DNA from: Sternotherus odoratus
Lineage: Eukaryota; Chordata; Testudines; Kinosternidae
DNA: 64,000 nucleotides
Assembly: GCA_032164245.1 (NCBI GenBank)
Contig: JAVMKO010000003.1
Location: forward strand, 45,696,890 to 45,760,889
Direction of reading: 5' to 3'
Below, one piece after another: positions 10,229 through 21,443 of the stretch. Made by a program: the position numbers and the translations under genes. Position 1 is the first letter of the stretch, and each line of letters starts with the position of its first letter. The notes beneath the pieces were generated by a model. That model searched no databases. It was not told the origin of the DNA and was given only the letters and a program-made list of their open reading frames with translations.

Positions 10229-10327
10229 CACATATGGGAATGGACATGAGCAAGCACTCGAAGAAGAAAGAACAGTTACTTACCTCGTAACGTTGGTCCT
10301 TCGAGATGTGTTGCTCATGTCCATTCC
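10229..10327. repeat. DIRS internal complementary region
   Basis: Positions 10229-10269 are the inverse complement of the outer left repeat (from 4637), and 10270-10327 the inverse complement of the outer right repeat (to 10571). The two halves abut at GAAGAAAGAACAG, so the region reads as a copy of the joined element ends. In DIRS models it is the template that lets both termini be completed and a circle formed. Confidence 0.9.
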
Positions 10328-10364
10328 GAATCCCACCCGCCTCCCCTCTGTCGGAGTACCGGCA

Positions 10365-10571
10365 AGAAGGAACTGAGCGGGGGAGAGTCGGCAGGGGCAT
10401 ATATACATGGCCATAAGGGCGCCACTCCAGGGGTCGCCCCTGCCGACCCTACGGGTACCGCTGGGGAAAAGCTTTCCGAACCAGGCATGCGCGGAACGCA
10501 CACACATATGGGAATGGACATGAGCAACACATCTCGAAGAACCAACGTTACGAGGTAAGTAACTGTTCTTT
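10365..10571. repeat. DIRS right inverted terminal repeat
   Basis: It mirrors the left repeat from AAGAAGGAACTGAG outward and carries an extra outer segment of about 28 bp (ACCAACGTTACGAGGTAAGT). The left end lacks this, but the internal complementary region contains it. The outer limit is set by the match ending near 10571. Confidence 0.88.
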
Positions 10572-11206
10572 TCCTCTCTGAGGATTATCTTGATGTCTAA
10601 GCCATTTCACTTTCTTATTTATGAAAATACTGTGTTATTTTGCACCTTGAATGGGACTGTAAAAGCAAGTAATAAACCAATGATTCTTTTAATGACAATT
10701 AATATGATTCCTATTCAGAGGACATTATATACTTGAGAGCTCAAAGACCTTTTGGCTCGAGTGATGGCAACATCTGTGAATATCAAACAGCACCATGTAT
10801 CCAAAGAATTTCCTGAAGGGATCCTGCCAATTACTTTTACTACGAGGTGACGATTAATCATAACCTGTCTGGCATTTGAGCAGAGAGATCAGGTTCCTTA
10901 GCCGCGAGAAATGCTGTATATAAACACCACTGAACACAAGTTTTGCTGGGACTCTAGAGCCTATGTACTGTTCAGATATTTTTAGTAAATGCAAAATCAG
11001 GGTATCTGAGTGTGCTTGGTTTTTATTTTGCAAAACTAGTGCCTGATTCTACCAGGTTGCTGAGCACTTTCTGGAAGTGCTGAGCCCTCTTTACTCTCAG
11101 ATTGGACAATCATGCTAAAATAATATAATTTGACAGGTGACATTGACCTAAGTAATTATGACACTAATCTTTGAGACTATCACATTTCACTGAGTGGTGC
11201 TAGAGG
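10572..11206. other. Intron DNA, nothing recognised
   Basis: AT-rich and single-copy in appearance. Neither an exon nor a complete repeat was found between the DIRS element and the next hAT. Confidence 0.5.
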
Positions 11207-11214
11207 ATCTTGAA

Positions 11215-11852
11215 CAGGGGTTGGCAAACTTATTGGCCCGAGGGTCACAATGAGGTTGCAAAATTGTAAGGAGGGCTGGGTAGGGAAGGCTGTGCCTCCC
11301 CAAACAGCCTGGCCCCTCCCCCTACCTGACCCCCATCCACTTCCTGTCCCCTGACTACCCCCCCTCAGAACTCCCAACCCATCCAACCCCCCTGCTCCCT
11401 GTCCCCTGATGCCCCATTCTGAGACTCCCCCCACTCTAACTGCCCCCAGAACCCCACCCCCTATCCAATCCCCCCTGCTCCCTCTCCCCTGACTGCCCCG
11501 ACTCCTATCCACACTCGTGCCGCCTGACAGACCCCCGGGACTCCCTACCTCTTATCCAACCCCTAGGCCTTGGCCCCCTTACCACACCGCTCAGAGCAGC
11601 ATGTCTGGCAGCCATGTGGCCCACCAGAGCCAGACACGCTGCCCTGCAGGAGCTCACAGCATCACCCCCTTCCCATGCCGCTCAGAGCAGCAGGAGCCCA
11701 GGCCCCGCCGGAGCCAGCCACGCTGCTGCAGCGCTGACCAGAGCGCTGGTGGCATGATACACTGAGACTGCAAGGGAGGTGGGAGCTCAGAGGCCGGGCA
11801 GGATGGTCCCGGGGGCCGAATATGGCCCACAGGCCATAGTTTGCCCACCCCG
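11215..11852. mobile_element. Non-autonomous hAT element
   Basis: The left terminus is CAGGGGTTGGCAAAC and the right GTTTGCCCACCCCG. Both flanks are ATCTTGAA (11207-11214 and 11853-11860), a perfect 8-bp duplication. The interior is C-rich with CCCCTGACTGCCCC-type repetition, then a CpG-bearing 3' part and GGCCCACAGGCCATAG next to the right end. It encodes no protein. Confidence 0.93.
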
Positions 11853-11991
11853 ATCTTGAATGACTATGTCACTCATAATTAATTTGTAAGAATCCCATTT
11901 GGGCCAGATTCTGTCACTATAGCTCATATAGCTCATGTATTCAACAAATAGTTCTACTCATTCCACTGGAAGCACTTACAGAGTAAAGCAC

Positions 11992-12058
11992 CTGGCATTG
12001 GCCACTGTCGAAAAAAGGATACCTTTGGTCTGACCCAGCATGGCTCTTCTTCTGTTCA
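11992..12058 (+). mobile_element. CR1 LINE 3'-end fragment
   Basis: The piece around ACCTTTGGTCTGACCCAGCA is the familiar sauropsid CR1 3' tail, followed by TCTTCTTCTGTTC. Only about 65 bp is preserved and no reverse transcriptase is present. Confidence 0.65.
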
Positions 12059-13721
12059 TCATAAAGGTATCAGACTGGCCTTAAATTAGCAAACCAACAT
12101 TTTTTTTCAGTCCTGTAAATTAGTGAGGTTTAGGATAATTTTAAAGATTCAAAACATTGAAAAACTTCCATCATTTGAGCTTAAAAAACAATTTAATGTT
12201 ACCAGGAACTCCTGCCATATATTGGACCAGATTCTGCTATCTTTACTGTATGAGACATCTCATTGATTTAAGATGTCAGACTATTCACAGAGTAAGGTTC
12301 TGCCCACTGTTGTAAAAGCATCAGAATCTGCCTGTCTTTAAATCATTACAATATTTATAGTGATTGGTTTTACTCTTCCCCTTTTTAAACTAAAGTTTCT
12401 GCCAGTGAAGGGGACTAGTCAGTGGGGCCCTTATTTGAAGTTGAAAGCATTTTCATGGACTGCCATGGTTTGATGTTTCACATTTTCTGGCTTCTCAAGA
12501 AACACTCAAGGAATAATGAGATCATTGTACCATCTACTGAAAAGTTATGACATTTTTGAACTGTTTTGAAGCCCTCTTTTTTTAGCTAGCCAAAAGAAGC
12601 AGAGTGCAAAATGCAGCTGGAATTCAGTGACTTACAAGGTTGTGTCAAAAGGCTTCTATTCGTGCAAGTATTTTTAAAGTATCTATGTGAACAGACCTCT
12701 TCTGTTAGAAATCTGAACACCCTAAAACACATGCTTAGAAACTCAAACTTCATTTTGATATACTGGTAGCATGACCACCTCAGCAGTAAAACCAGGCATA
12801 TCCTATAGTCATTGGGCCAGTTCCTATGATGGTGTAAATTAGTTATTTTACCCCAGTTTACAATCTAGCTCATTAAATATATTCTATTTAAGTGTTGTGC
12901 TCATGTACAGTGCTCTTGTAACAATATATTTTTAAAAACTTTGTGCATTTGTCTGATATAAATCCTAAATGCAACTTGTCATTGGGGCCATTGGCCCCCA
13001 AAAGTTGTGCATCTATCATAAACAAATGGAAGCGAGTTCCAAGAAGAGCAGCGAAGATGAAGAGGGATTGACATGTGAGGAAAGATTAGTAAAACTAAAG
13101 ACCAGTTTCTGCCCCAAATTAAAACCCCTTGCAATCCTGTGGACTTCAGAGATGTGAGAGGAGTTTTAAGTAAAGGTAGATACGTAGCCAAACTGTTATA
13201 TTTATTTAGGTCCAATGCACTGTGAAAGAAAGTATGTAACTCTCCTTATAGAGCTGAATGATGAATTGTATAAAATGTTAAAGTGAGAGGCATTGCATTG
13301 GGCACGTGCAGACGTGCCAGTACAGCAAATAGCCCCCTGGGTATCCATGTCTACTTGTCTTTGCTGATTGCTCATGGAATCCAATAGCTTCTCCACAGAA
13401 TCATGATTCAAAACTATGTAGTGCTTTTCTTGGTGTGTATCTTTCAGTTTTACAGAGATTGAATTATTGGTTCTGTGGTTTGTTTTTCTGGAGGAGAGAT
13501 GACCAGAGTAAAAGAAAAACCTTCCTTTTGCCTTGTTCGTAGGCCCACATTAGATAAAAACAAAGAGTGCTGAGCTGTTCCTGATCCAAAAGTTCCTGTT
13601 TTCTATTTACCAACACGGTGTGTCTGTCTCTCTTATCCATGAACTGCACAGATATGGGGTAAAAAAACATAAATATGTCCAAGTGACTTAGGAGCCTGTC
13701 TCATTTTCAGAAGTGATTTTA
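12059..13721. other. Intron DNA, nothing recognised
   Basis: AT-rich, no long frames and no complete repeat. Short open frames on either strand lack protein character. Confidence 0.5.
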
Positions 13722-13807
13722 GGCCCAGATTTTTAAAGCCATTTGGGCACCTAATTCCCATGGAAATCAATGACTGTTAGGTGCCTAAATACCTTTACAA
13801 TCTAGGC
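13722..13807. repeat. Small foldback repeat
   Basis: The arm around GCCCAGATTTTTAAAGCCAT...CACCTAA at 13722-13754 is mirrored imperfectly by TTAGGTGCCTAAATACCTTT at 13777-13807. It resembles an old palindromic amniote repeat seen in many introns. Classification is uncertain. Confidence 0.5.
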
Positions 13808-14164
13808 TTTAGGAGCCAATGTTTCACTGAAAGCCCTATGGGTTCCTAAACCCTAGTCATAAATCTTAAGCCTTAGGATTTAGGCTTTTTAAATTATTTA
13901 GGTAAAATTTTCAGTAAAGTTTTCTAGGCACTGGCTTTTTAAGGGTTATCCATTTGGGCCCCTTTGGTTTTACAGGTGGACTTAAAGCTCAGGGCATCCT
14001 TTTTATAAAAACTGTAGCACCTATTAACTTTCATTTTGTGTGTACATTTTATAATATCTTCTTTACACGTAGTCTAATTTTAATAGTATTTACAGAAACC
14101 ATAATGTCGCTGTATTTTACTATTGCAATATCTATATTGTCTCTGAGACAAACTGACAAGATCC

Positions 14165-14570
14165 TGTAATATCCTGAATACTGAATTAAGTTAAACCTTA
14201 TTGAAATTGAGTTAATACCATTGGGGTATCTTGTATTAGAAATGCAAATGCTTATGTACTATTGTGACATTGTATGGAAGCGCTGTAGTAGAAATGCAAG
14301 ATTAATGCAATCTCTAGATGTTATGAGGAAGTTCAAAGGTCTTTGGCATAATACATGTAAATTTACCAAGAAGTACCGTGAGGTGAGGGGAATGCAAATT
14401 CTCCCCATGAACCACACCTTGTGAACATGTGCCCTGGGCAGAAAGACCTATTGTATACTGATTACCTGCTTCTGGAAACTCCTGATCAAAGACTCCTGAT
14501 CTGTATAAAAGGGTGGACTAAATTTGTCATGCATGTGCTTGTTCTGAACTGAAGCTGTGAAATAAATGTG
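14165..14570 (+). repeat. Probable LTR fragment with TATA box and AATAAA
   Basis: It begins TGTAATATCC. A TATAAAA box lies at 14504-14510 and an AATAAA at 14561, the spacing expected for the U3-R part of a retroviral-type LTR. No coding part and no confirmed second end were seen, so this rests on promoter and polyadenylation signals only. A SINE-type tail joins directly at 14569. Confidence 0.4.
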
Positions 14571-14614
14571 TTAGTCTCTAAGGTGCCACAGGTACTCCTG
14601 TTCTTTTTGTGATG
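14562..14614 (-). repeat. tRNA-SINE fragment
   Basis: TTAGTCTCTAAGGTGCCACA followed by GTACTCCTGTTCTTTTTG is one body arm of the SINE family seen complete at 40684 and 39554. The tRNA-like head is missing. Confidence 0.6.
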
Positions 14615-15052
14615 AACTTGTAACCACAAAGAAACCCCCAAGGGCAGATGACTTAAAGTGAAAGACTGTTCTGCCAGAGCTCATGATGGAGTTCAGGTGA
14701 ACTCTCTTAAGCTTATTAGGATGCATGTAGATGCTTTTATTGTTTTTAATATGTCTTCTGTGTAATACTGTTTACCTTAAGAATGAAGAAGGCTTGCATA
14801 GAAAGAGCTGTGTGGTAATTTATATCGGTAGCAATCACTGTGTTATCAGACTCTGAAGAAAAAGCAAGGAGGTCTGTTTAGGCGGATTTTCTTTGCTGGG
14901 ATTAACATAGTGAAGGCAGGGAACCGTGCAGCAGTTAATACCCCAGTGATAAGAAAGGCGACAGCTGCAGAACTGGAAGCCTGAGAGTGGGTCTCCTTTC
15001 TAGACCACTGAAGGGGAAATACAGGTACAGTTACTCTGAACTGTGATAGTCT
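14615..15052. other. Intron DNA, nothing recognised
   Basis: No exon and no assignable repeat. The sequence is close to average intron composition. Confidence 0.45.
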
Positions 15053-15151
15053 GAGCCCACGAAAGCTTATAAATCGGTTAGTCTCAAAGGTGCCACAAGT
15101 ACTCCTCGTTCTTTTTGTGGATACAGACTAACACGGCTACTACCCTGAAAC
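15053..15151 (-). repeat. tRNA-derived SINE, 5' part
   Basis: On the - strand it reads the head GTAGCCGTGTTAGTCTGTAT, then the GTACTTGTGGCACCTTTGAG body and CCACGAAAGC-type tail inverted to the + strand. It has a single arm, unlike the snap-back copies further along. Confidence 0.75.
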
Positions 15152-15304
15152 CTGAATCCACTATGAATTTCAAGCCAGGGCTGGAGGAAAGCACCCAACC
15201 TGTCAGCAGACTAATGTATCCCGAATTGGTATATTCCGAGGAAAATAATCATAGTTCTTCATTTTGTTATATGTTGAATAAACTATTTTGTGTAGGGCCA
15301 TCCA

Positions 15305-15640
15305 ATGATTAAAAAAAATTAATCACAATTAATCACAAGGTTTAAAAAAACACTATTAATTGCAATTTTAATGGCACTATTAAACAGTAATAGAATACTA
15401 TTTATTTAAATAAGTTTAGCTGTTTTCTACATTTTCAAATGTATTGATTTCAGTTACAACACAGAATACAAAGTGTACCGTGCTCACTTTATATTATTAT
15501 TTTTATTACAAATGCTTGCACTGTAAAAAGATAAAAATCGTATTTTTCATTTCCCCTCCTACAAGTACTTTAGTGCAATCTCTTTGTAATGAAAGTGCAA
15601 TTTATAAATGTCGAATTTATTTTTTTTACATGACTGTCAG
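15305..15640. repeat. AT-rich dispersed repeat fragment
   Basis: The AATTAATCACAATTAATCAC start and the following sequence to about 15640 match a repeat I recognise as recurrent in turtle DNA. The class is unclear, possibly a hAT or LTR interior. No second end was found. Confidence 0.4.
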
Positions 15641-15882
15641 ATGCCTGGCTCTCTCAGGCAGAAGCCGCTCTGTTCTGCTCCTTGCCCAGTTGCCAAGGAG
15701 AGCAGTCAAATGTGCGGCAGGGAGGCACGGGGAAAGAAGAACAGAGAGCTCCACCCCTCCCCCTACCTCCCTCCCCCACCCCACTGCAGATAACATGGGG
15801 CAGAAAGAGTGCTGCAGCCCCAGGCTGGGCTCAGGGCAGAAGGTGTCCCTGTGCAGGGGAGACACATGGGGTGCTCATATGG

Positions 15883-15995
15883 GGTGACCAGATGTCCTGA
15901 TATTATAGGGATAATTCTGATATTTGGGACTTTTTCTTATATAGGCTCCTAGTAACCCCCCGCTCTCCCAACTTTTCACATTTTCTATCTGGTCA
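15883..15995. mobile_element. Short MITE with GGTGACCAGAT ends
   Basis: The left end GGTGACCAGATGTCCTGAT pairs with CTATCTGGTCA at the right end. The interior contains a TTTTTCTTATATAGG stretch. A second, truncated copy of the left end is at 58734-58755. No target duplication could be assigned. Confidence 0.55.
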
Positions 15996-17889
15996 GCTTA
16001 TGATGACGTGTCCTCCCCTTTAGCTTGTCTCCCCCACTGTGGAGACACCAGTCGTCTGTGGGCGGGAGTAAGGCGGGAACAGAGCAGGAATCAGGAACAA
16101 GTATTGAGACATGAAGCAGGGTCTAGTGCAGCCACAACAGAAAATGTCCTTGTTTCTCAGACAACTTCCTGTGCTGCCTCCTGTCTTAAATAGAGTGGAC
16201 CAATCGGTGAGCGGGTCAATCCTTCAATCAGGGCTCATGTGGGTGGTGCCTTGGCTGAGGCTGTAGTCCTACTAGCTTCTAAGCCCACCTGGTTTCTTCA
16301 GACATTGGGTGGAGGCCAGGATGCAGCACCTGTTTTGGAACACCCAGGCCTGGGTTCAAGACTGGAAATGTCACAGTCTGGTTCACTGATAAACTGGAAT
16401 TTAAATCAGGATTAGAAATTAAAATTTGGATTAGTCCTGCTCACAAACGTGGGATAAGAACATAAAGCTCTTAATGCCTGGAACAGGAAAGGGTCAGTCC
16501 TTTTCCCCCATTCCTTCAACCCCCACATGAAGGGCGTGTGGTGGTGGGTCCTAGCTAGAATTGTCAGACCAGGCTAAAGGGGGGCCAAGGGAATGTGGGC
16601 AACCCTCCCCCAGCCAGTGTGGATTTACAGAAGGGAGGTTGGCCTGCACTGGGTAAGATGTTACTCACTAGTTTCCTTGATGTTCAGTTAATAAAGCTGC
16701 AGCCTAGCTAAACCACATTCTTGCTGTCTTGTCTTGTCTTTTCTCCTACTCTGGGATAAATAGTTCTGTGGGCCGGTCCTGCGGCAACTTTGCATCACTT
16801 TCACTCACAGCAAACTAACTGACAGTTTGTCCTCCATGTTTACCTGTTCATCTTAAAAATATTATAAACAGGAATGATTGTAATGTAATGTGCACAGTAA
16901 TTATTCCCGTGATCAAAAATGAATTAATAAGATGAAATGTGTTTTCTGTTCTATCAAGATAAAAAATAGGAGATGAACAGAGCAGAACTCCTATCAGTCC
17001 ACCATGTCATTTTATTTGGAATAAGATATTCTAACACATCAGTGGTGAACCTGGGCAATAAGAATATCTATCTGTTACATTTGGATATACCTGAAATGTG
17101 AGTAGTATCAAACAGGCTGAGGTAGCACAGACCTGACTGACACTAGCGCTATAGTTTAAGCATGCTCAAGTCAGGTGAGAGACATTCATTAACCATAATT
17201 CCTCATCATATTTTCACACTCCTCCTGTAATTTGTATTTAAAGAAAAATGCATTAGTAGAATATCAACTATTTTATTCTACACTCTAGAGACATGATTGC
17301 ATCCATCCATTTCCCTGTTCTAGACAGGTTCTTAAACTGCAGCCATCAACATGGTACCTTTGAAGCTTTTAGAATCTCGCAGCATTCAAAGCATTCATAA
17401 TAGAGACATTACAATGAAAAAGTCTTTCTAAGTAAACCAGGCCATTAAGGTGATTTGCAATACCTAATTTTTCATTATTATGGAGCTTTTAGTATTAAAT
17501 AATCCACTATTATATTGTCACCATTTGAAGCACTTATAGTTTAGGTGTGCCAACAGCATTTTATTATACACCCCTGTTTCCAGGAGTTTATAAATAAACT
17601 GTAAAAATGTGCTTTGGCCTAAACTGTGAAAAAGGCAGCTTGCAATCAGCTTGCATCTCTTTGACTGTTAAATTTAGGTTGGCATATCTCACATAAGTAA
17701 TTTGCTGAGTTTGCAGGTGGTTGGCTTTGCTGGACCTCAATCACTCATCTCTACTTCCATGTTTCTATTTTAGAGGTTAGTGACAGTATACCAGGTATGC
17801 TGAGTCACACACATGTCCTGTTGTATTTTTCTGCCTCCAATGTGTAAGTCCTGGTTGTCAACTAACAGCATGCTGCTGTTTCCAGCGTG
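15996..17889. other. Intron DNA with a possible degraded LTR, no gene
   Basis: 16190-16830 has an AATAAA at 16690 followed by a T/C-rich stretch (TTGTCTTGTCTTTTCTCC), a little like the R-U5 part of an LTR, but no ends were found. The remainder to 17889 is AT-rich and shows nothing recognisable. Confidence 0.4.
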
Positions 17890-17892
17890 TAA

Positions 17893-18158
17893 GACCATGT
17901 CTACCCTACCACTCATGTCAGCAAAACACACTCATAAGCAACATACATTTTGCCAGCATAAGTGGCAGTGTTCACAGTGCTATGTTGGGGGAGAGCTTCT
18001 CCCACTGACATAGCTACCCCACTCATTGAGGTGGCTTTATTATGTCGGCGGAAGAGGTCTCTCCTGTCTGCATAGAGTGGCTACACCAGCGATCTTACAG
18101 CTTCGCAGCTGCACTAGTGCAGCTGTGCCACTCTAAACTCGATAGTGTAGACGTGACC
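17893..18158. mobile_element. Harbinger-type MITE
   Basis: It is flanked by TAA on both sides (17890-17892 and 18159-18161), with ends GACCATGTCTAC and GTGTAGACGTGACC in inverted orientation. A 3-bp TAA duplication and a GGCCATGTCTAC-type end are the marks of PIF/Harbinger MITEs, as in the copies at 24895 and 54973. Confidence 0.8.
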
Positions 18159-18167
18159 TAAGATCTA

Positions 18168-18304
18168 CCCTGTTTCCCCGAAAGTAAGACATCCCCCGAA
18201 AATAAGACGTACTTCCAGTTTTGCCTCTCGCTGTAATATAATGTAATGTAATTTTGGGAGCAAAAATTAATATAAGACACTGTCTTATTTTCGGGGAAAC
18301 ACGG
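18168..18304. mobile_element. Foldback element 4, short TA-flanked form
   Basis: 137 bp between TA dinucleotides (18166-18167 and 18305-18306). The left end is CCCTGTTTCCCCGAAAGTAA and the right end its near inverse complement, ending AAACACGG. The CCCCGAAARTAAGAC motif occurs twice in each end. The terminal layout matches the three long foldbacks, but the arm sequence is different and there is no CpG-rich core. Confidence 0.82.
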
Positions 18305-18306
18305 TA

Positions 18307-19085
18307 TCTTCACTTCAGCTCATTTTTCCACGAGATGTACTGGAGTCTCTATCTCCAGAATGGAAGAACCCATTGTTTCAAATTAAATTTGAAATGATGT
18401 ATTCAAAAATTAACATTGCACAAGGTTTTTAGGAGATTTATAATCTCTCTTGGAGCTCACAAGGGAACATAATACGTGCAGGGAAAGTAAAATGGGAACA
18501 TTTTCTAAAAAGCTGGCTAAACTCATCATATTTGCGGGGCATCTTGAAGTTTTGGATAAACAAATACATATGCAGGATATTGGCTAGAATGAAGCTTTGT
18601 GAAAAAACCTCCTGGAAGCAGATAAAGGATCCCATCTATGTAAAACGCTAACTATCAGTTACTATAGAGAATGGAAGTACCTAATAGTAAACCAGGGAGC
18701 AATATAATTACAACCCTTTCTGGTATTTCAGAGCAAGACGTAGGGATAAATCTTAGCTCCATTGAAGTAAATGGGAGTTTTGCCATTGACTTCAAAGGAG
18801 CTGGGATTTCACCCATAATCCCTAAAGCAACCAGTGAAAAGACACAAGGCAACACAACCGCCTATATGTTTTTTTTCTTTCTGATCCAAGTTTCACCACT
18901 GAGAATAGGAGGAAAAACTTGGCAGAACTTTGTTAAATCTTTTAAGAAAAAGTCCAGGTGGAACAGAAAAAACAATTCAAGAAAATATTACTTCTCTTAT
19001 TTAAATGGGAGTAGTGGCATGATGTGAGTATAAAACTGGGGTTAAGAGAGTAGAGAATGAGGCCTTTAGGTTTTAAGGGTTCTAC
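18307..19085. other. Intron DNA with an old interspersed repeat
   Basis: About 18750-18815 contains CCATTGACTTCAAAGGAGCT, a phrase found in old interspersed repeats of amniotes. The rest shows no gene. Confidence 0.4.
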
Positions 19086-19088
19086 TAA

Positions 19089-19618
19089 GAGCCTGTCTAC
19101 ATGATAAAATTGTAGTAGGTGTGATTTTTTTTTAAGATGAGATCATTAAACCAGTGCAAAAGGCTGGGTGGATATGCTTATTTCTCTTTGTGTGATTTAT
19201 TTCTGAAACCTGTTCCTGATTAAATTAATCTAGTGTATGTCTATGCCACAGAGACTATACCAACCTATACCTACACTATGTCGGCACAGAGCCCTAGTGT
19301 AGACACAGCCTATACCAACAGGAGTTTTTCCTTTCAGTGTAGGAACACCAATACCACCGCCCTGAATGATGTTAACTATGTCACATTCTTCCATTAACAC
19401 AGCTGAATCTATACTGGGCGTTTTGTCAACATAATTACATAATTTCACACTCCTGACTGATGTAACTATGCCGCTGTAACTTTTCAGTGTAGATGAAGCA
19501 CTAGGCTAAACTAAGCCTAGTTCAACTGAAATAGGCGTGGCTACACAGCCTTTTTCACCAGTATAACTATATAGGTTGAAAATCACACCTTAAGTTAAAT
19601 CTCTCTGTAGACATGGCC
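19089..19618. mobile_element. Degenerate Harbinger-type MITE, possibly nested
   Basis: The left end GAGCCTGTCTACATG follows a TAA (19086-19088). The right end CTGTAGACATGGCC is its inverted counterpart, with the duplication decayed to TCA. Inner GTCTATGCCACAGAG and GTAGACACAGCC motifs around 19237-19310 suggest a second MITE inside. Confidence 0.55.
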
Positions 19619-19841
19619 TCAATCTTTAGACAGAGTGATAATGGAGACTTCTCGTGGCAGAAATGCCCGTAGTGAGATTGGTATATTAATGTGATCTAAT
19701 CAAAGACAAATTGTGTGTGAATTTACTCACTGTTTTCATTTTGGTTGTTCATCTTGGATTTAATTTCACTGAAATCTGACTGTCCTGACCAAAATCACAA
19801 TGAGATTATTATTCATAATTTTACATATTTCTGTAGCATTT

Positions 19842-20258
19842 CATAGAATCAGAATATCAGGATTGGAAGGGACCTCAGGAGGTCATCTAGTCCAACCCCC
19901 TGCTCAAAGCAGGACCAACCCCAACTAAATCATCCCAGGCAGGGCTTTGTCAAGATGGGCCTTAGAAACCTCTAAGGATGGAGATTCCACCACCTTCTTA
20001 GGTAACCCATTTCAGTGCTTCACCACCCTCCTAGTGAAATAGTGTTTCCTAATATCCAACCTAGACCTCCCCCACTGCAAATTGAGACCATTGCTCCTTG
20101 TTCTGTCATCTGTCACCACTGAGAACAGCCTAGCTCCATCCTCTTTGGAACCCCCCTTCTAGGCTACTATCAAATCCCTCTCTCACCCTACACACACACT
20201 GCTGTATTGCTCTCCCAGAAGATGTCAGGGTGATTGAAGTCCCCCATGAGAAAAGGGG
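19842..20258 (-). mobile_element. CR1 LINE 3'-end copy
   Basis: It starts CATAGAATCAGAATATCAGG and continues GGAAGGGACCTCAGGAGGTC, the standard CR1 3' region in reverse orientation, and passes into GTCAGGGTGATTGAAGTCCC of the upstream CR1 part. It is internally deleted near 20165. Only the 3' part survives. Confidence 0.88.
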
Positions 20259-21443
20259 CATATAAACATATAGAATGAATAACATTTGCATAGACATTAG
20301 ATAGAAAATAGATCTATCTTAGTTTAAATTGTAATGGTGCTCTTTTGTGATAGTTCTTCCTTATTCTGTTAGAACTGGAATATGCCCTAACCTTGCACTA
20401 CTGTTCAAGGAGAGGGAGGTATCCGAGAGTCTCTTCCTTTATGCCCCCAAGCATGGATTCACCAAAATCAGTCCTTTGATTCACCTGATGGAAAGGAGTC
20501 TGTGAGGCAGCACTAGGAAGCACACACTTGGGGTTGACGGCTCTCACCATGGCAAGTCACATGATTTTGGTCCCAGCTGGAGCCCATTTGGTAATGACTC
20601 AAGAAGCTCCAGCCTTGGTGAAAATTTCAGTTCTGGCTGAAGAAAAGCCCTCTGATTGGCTGCCTGACCACCCTCTTCCAACTTCTGGACAGAGCAGCCA
20701 ATCAGGAATGTGGCAGGAAGCTAGTAAAGTGCTCTTTCTCCCTCCCCCAGGCATTTTAAGGTGGGGGGAAGAGAGGAGAGGAACCAGCCAACATTATTCT
20801 TACAGAGAGAAGGAGGGGGCAGAAAGAGCAAGTAGCAAGGGCCACTGGTGTGTATAACTGCCCCAATGTTGCTGAAGGTACTGTGCCTTCATCTGGAGAG
20901 ATACCTCAATATCAATATAGAAATGACTTATAACATTATCACTTTTTTAAAATATTAGGTTGTTTTTGCAAACTTGTTTGTGCCTTTACTGGGTATTATT
21001 AAAATATATCTACAAGTATGTTATACCCAGGGTGCTTGAGAATATAACAAAACCTGTGTATCTTTTAGTTAGATATGCTACAAAATGTTCAGGCTGGTTA
21101 AAGAAACTGCAGGAGGTTTCTACTTTCTGTCTCCCAAGGACGAGCAAATTTAAGGAAGATAACCCCTCCTTAGCCATAAAACATGTTGATTACCCCAAAG
21201 AGTGTTATACAAACTCCAAAAAGAGATGCATTTTAAACTTTACCTTACTTTAACTTTTACTCTGTTTTCTTTTGTGCTGTGTTTAAAGACGTGTCGGTTA
21301 TTGACATTTTTACTTTGTACAAAATAACTAATAGACGTTTAATTGCTATAATAAACAGATTGCAACTCTAAGGAGCATGGGTCAAGAGACAAACAAACCA
21401 AAACAATGTCTTATCTAGGCCAGCACACTTCCATTTATATAAG
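20259..21443. other. Intron DNA, no gene
   Basis: 20500-20860 is richer in GC and contains paired inverted CCAAT boxes (TGATTGGCTG at 20654 and CAGCCAATCA at 20696). It could be part of an old LTR. 20870-21440 is AT-rich with nothing recognised. Confidence 0.4.

Larger units (their letters stand above)
4637..10571 (+). mobile_element. Near-intact DIRS-type tyrosine-recombinase retrotransposon
   Basis: This is a complete DIRS element of about 5.9 kb. In order it has a left inverted terminal repeat, gag-like ORF, overlapping RT/RNase H ORF, tyrosine recombinase, internal complementary region and a longer right inverted repeat. No target duplication is visible, as usual for the class, which integrates through a circular intermediate using the recombinase. 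Reading frames are almost undamaged: the only lesion I can see is a frame change in gag near 5369-5462. This, and close identity of the terminal repeats (for example CCCGGTTCGG against CCTGGTTCGG), implies recent activity. It lies presumably in KCNQ5 intron 3, in sense orientation. Confidence 0.95.

Noticed and set aside
18671..19027. 118-codon open frame
   Set aside because: It crosses an old interspersed repeat (CCATTGACTTCAAAGGAGCT) and has no protein character.
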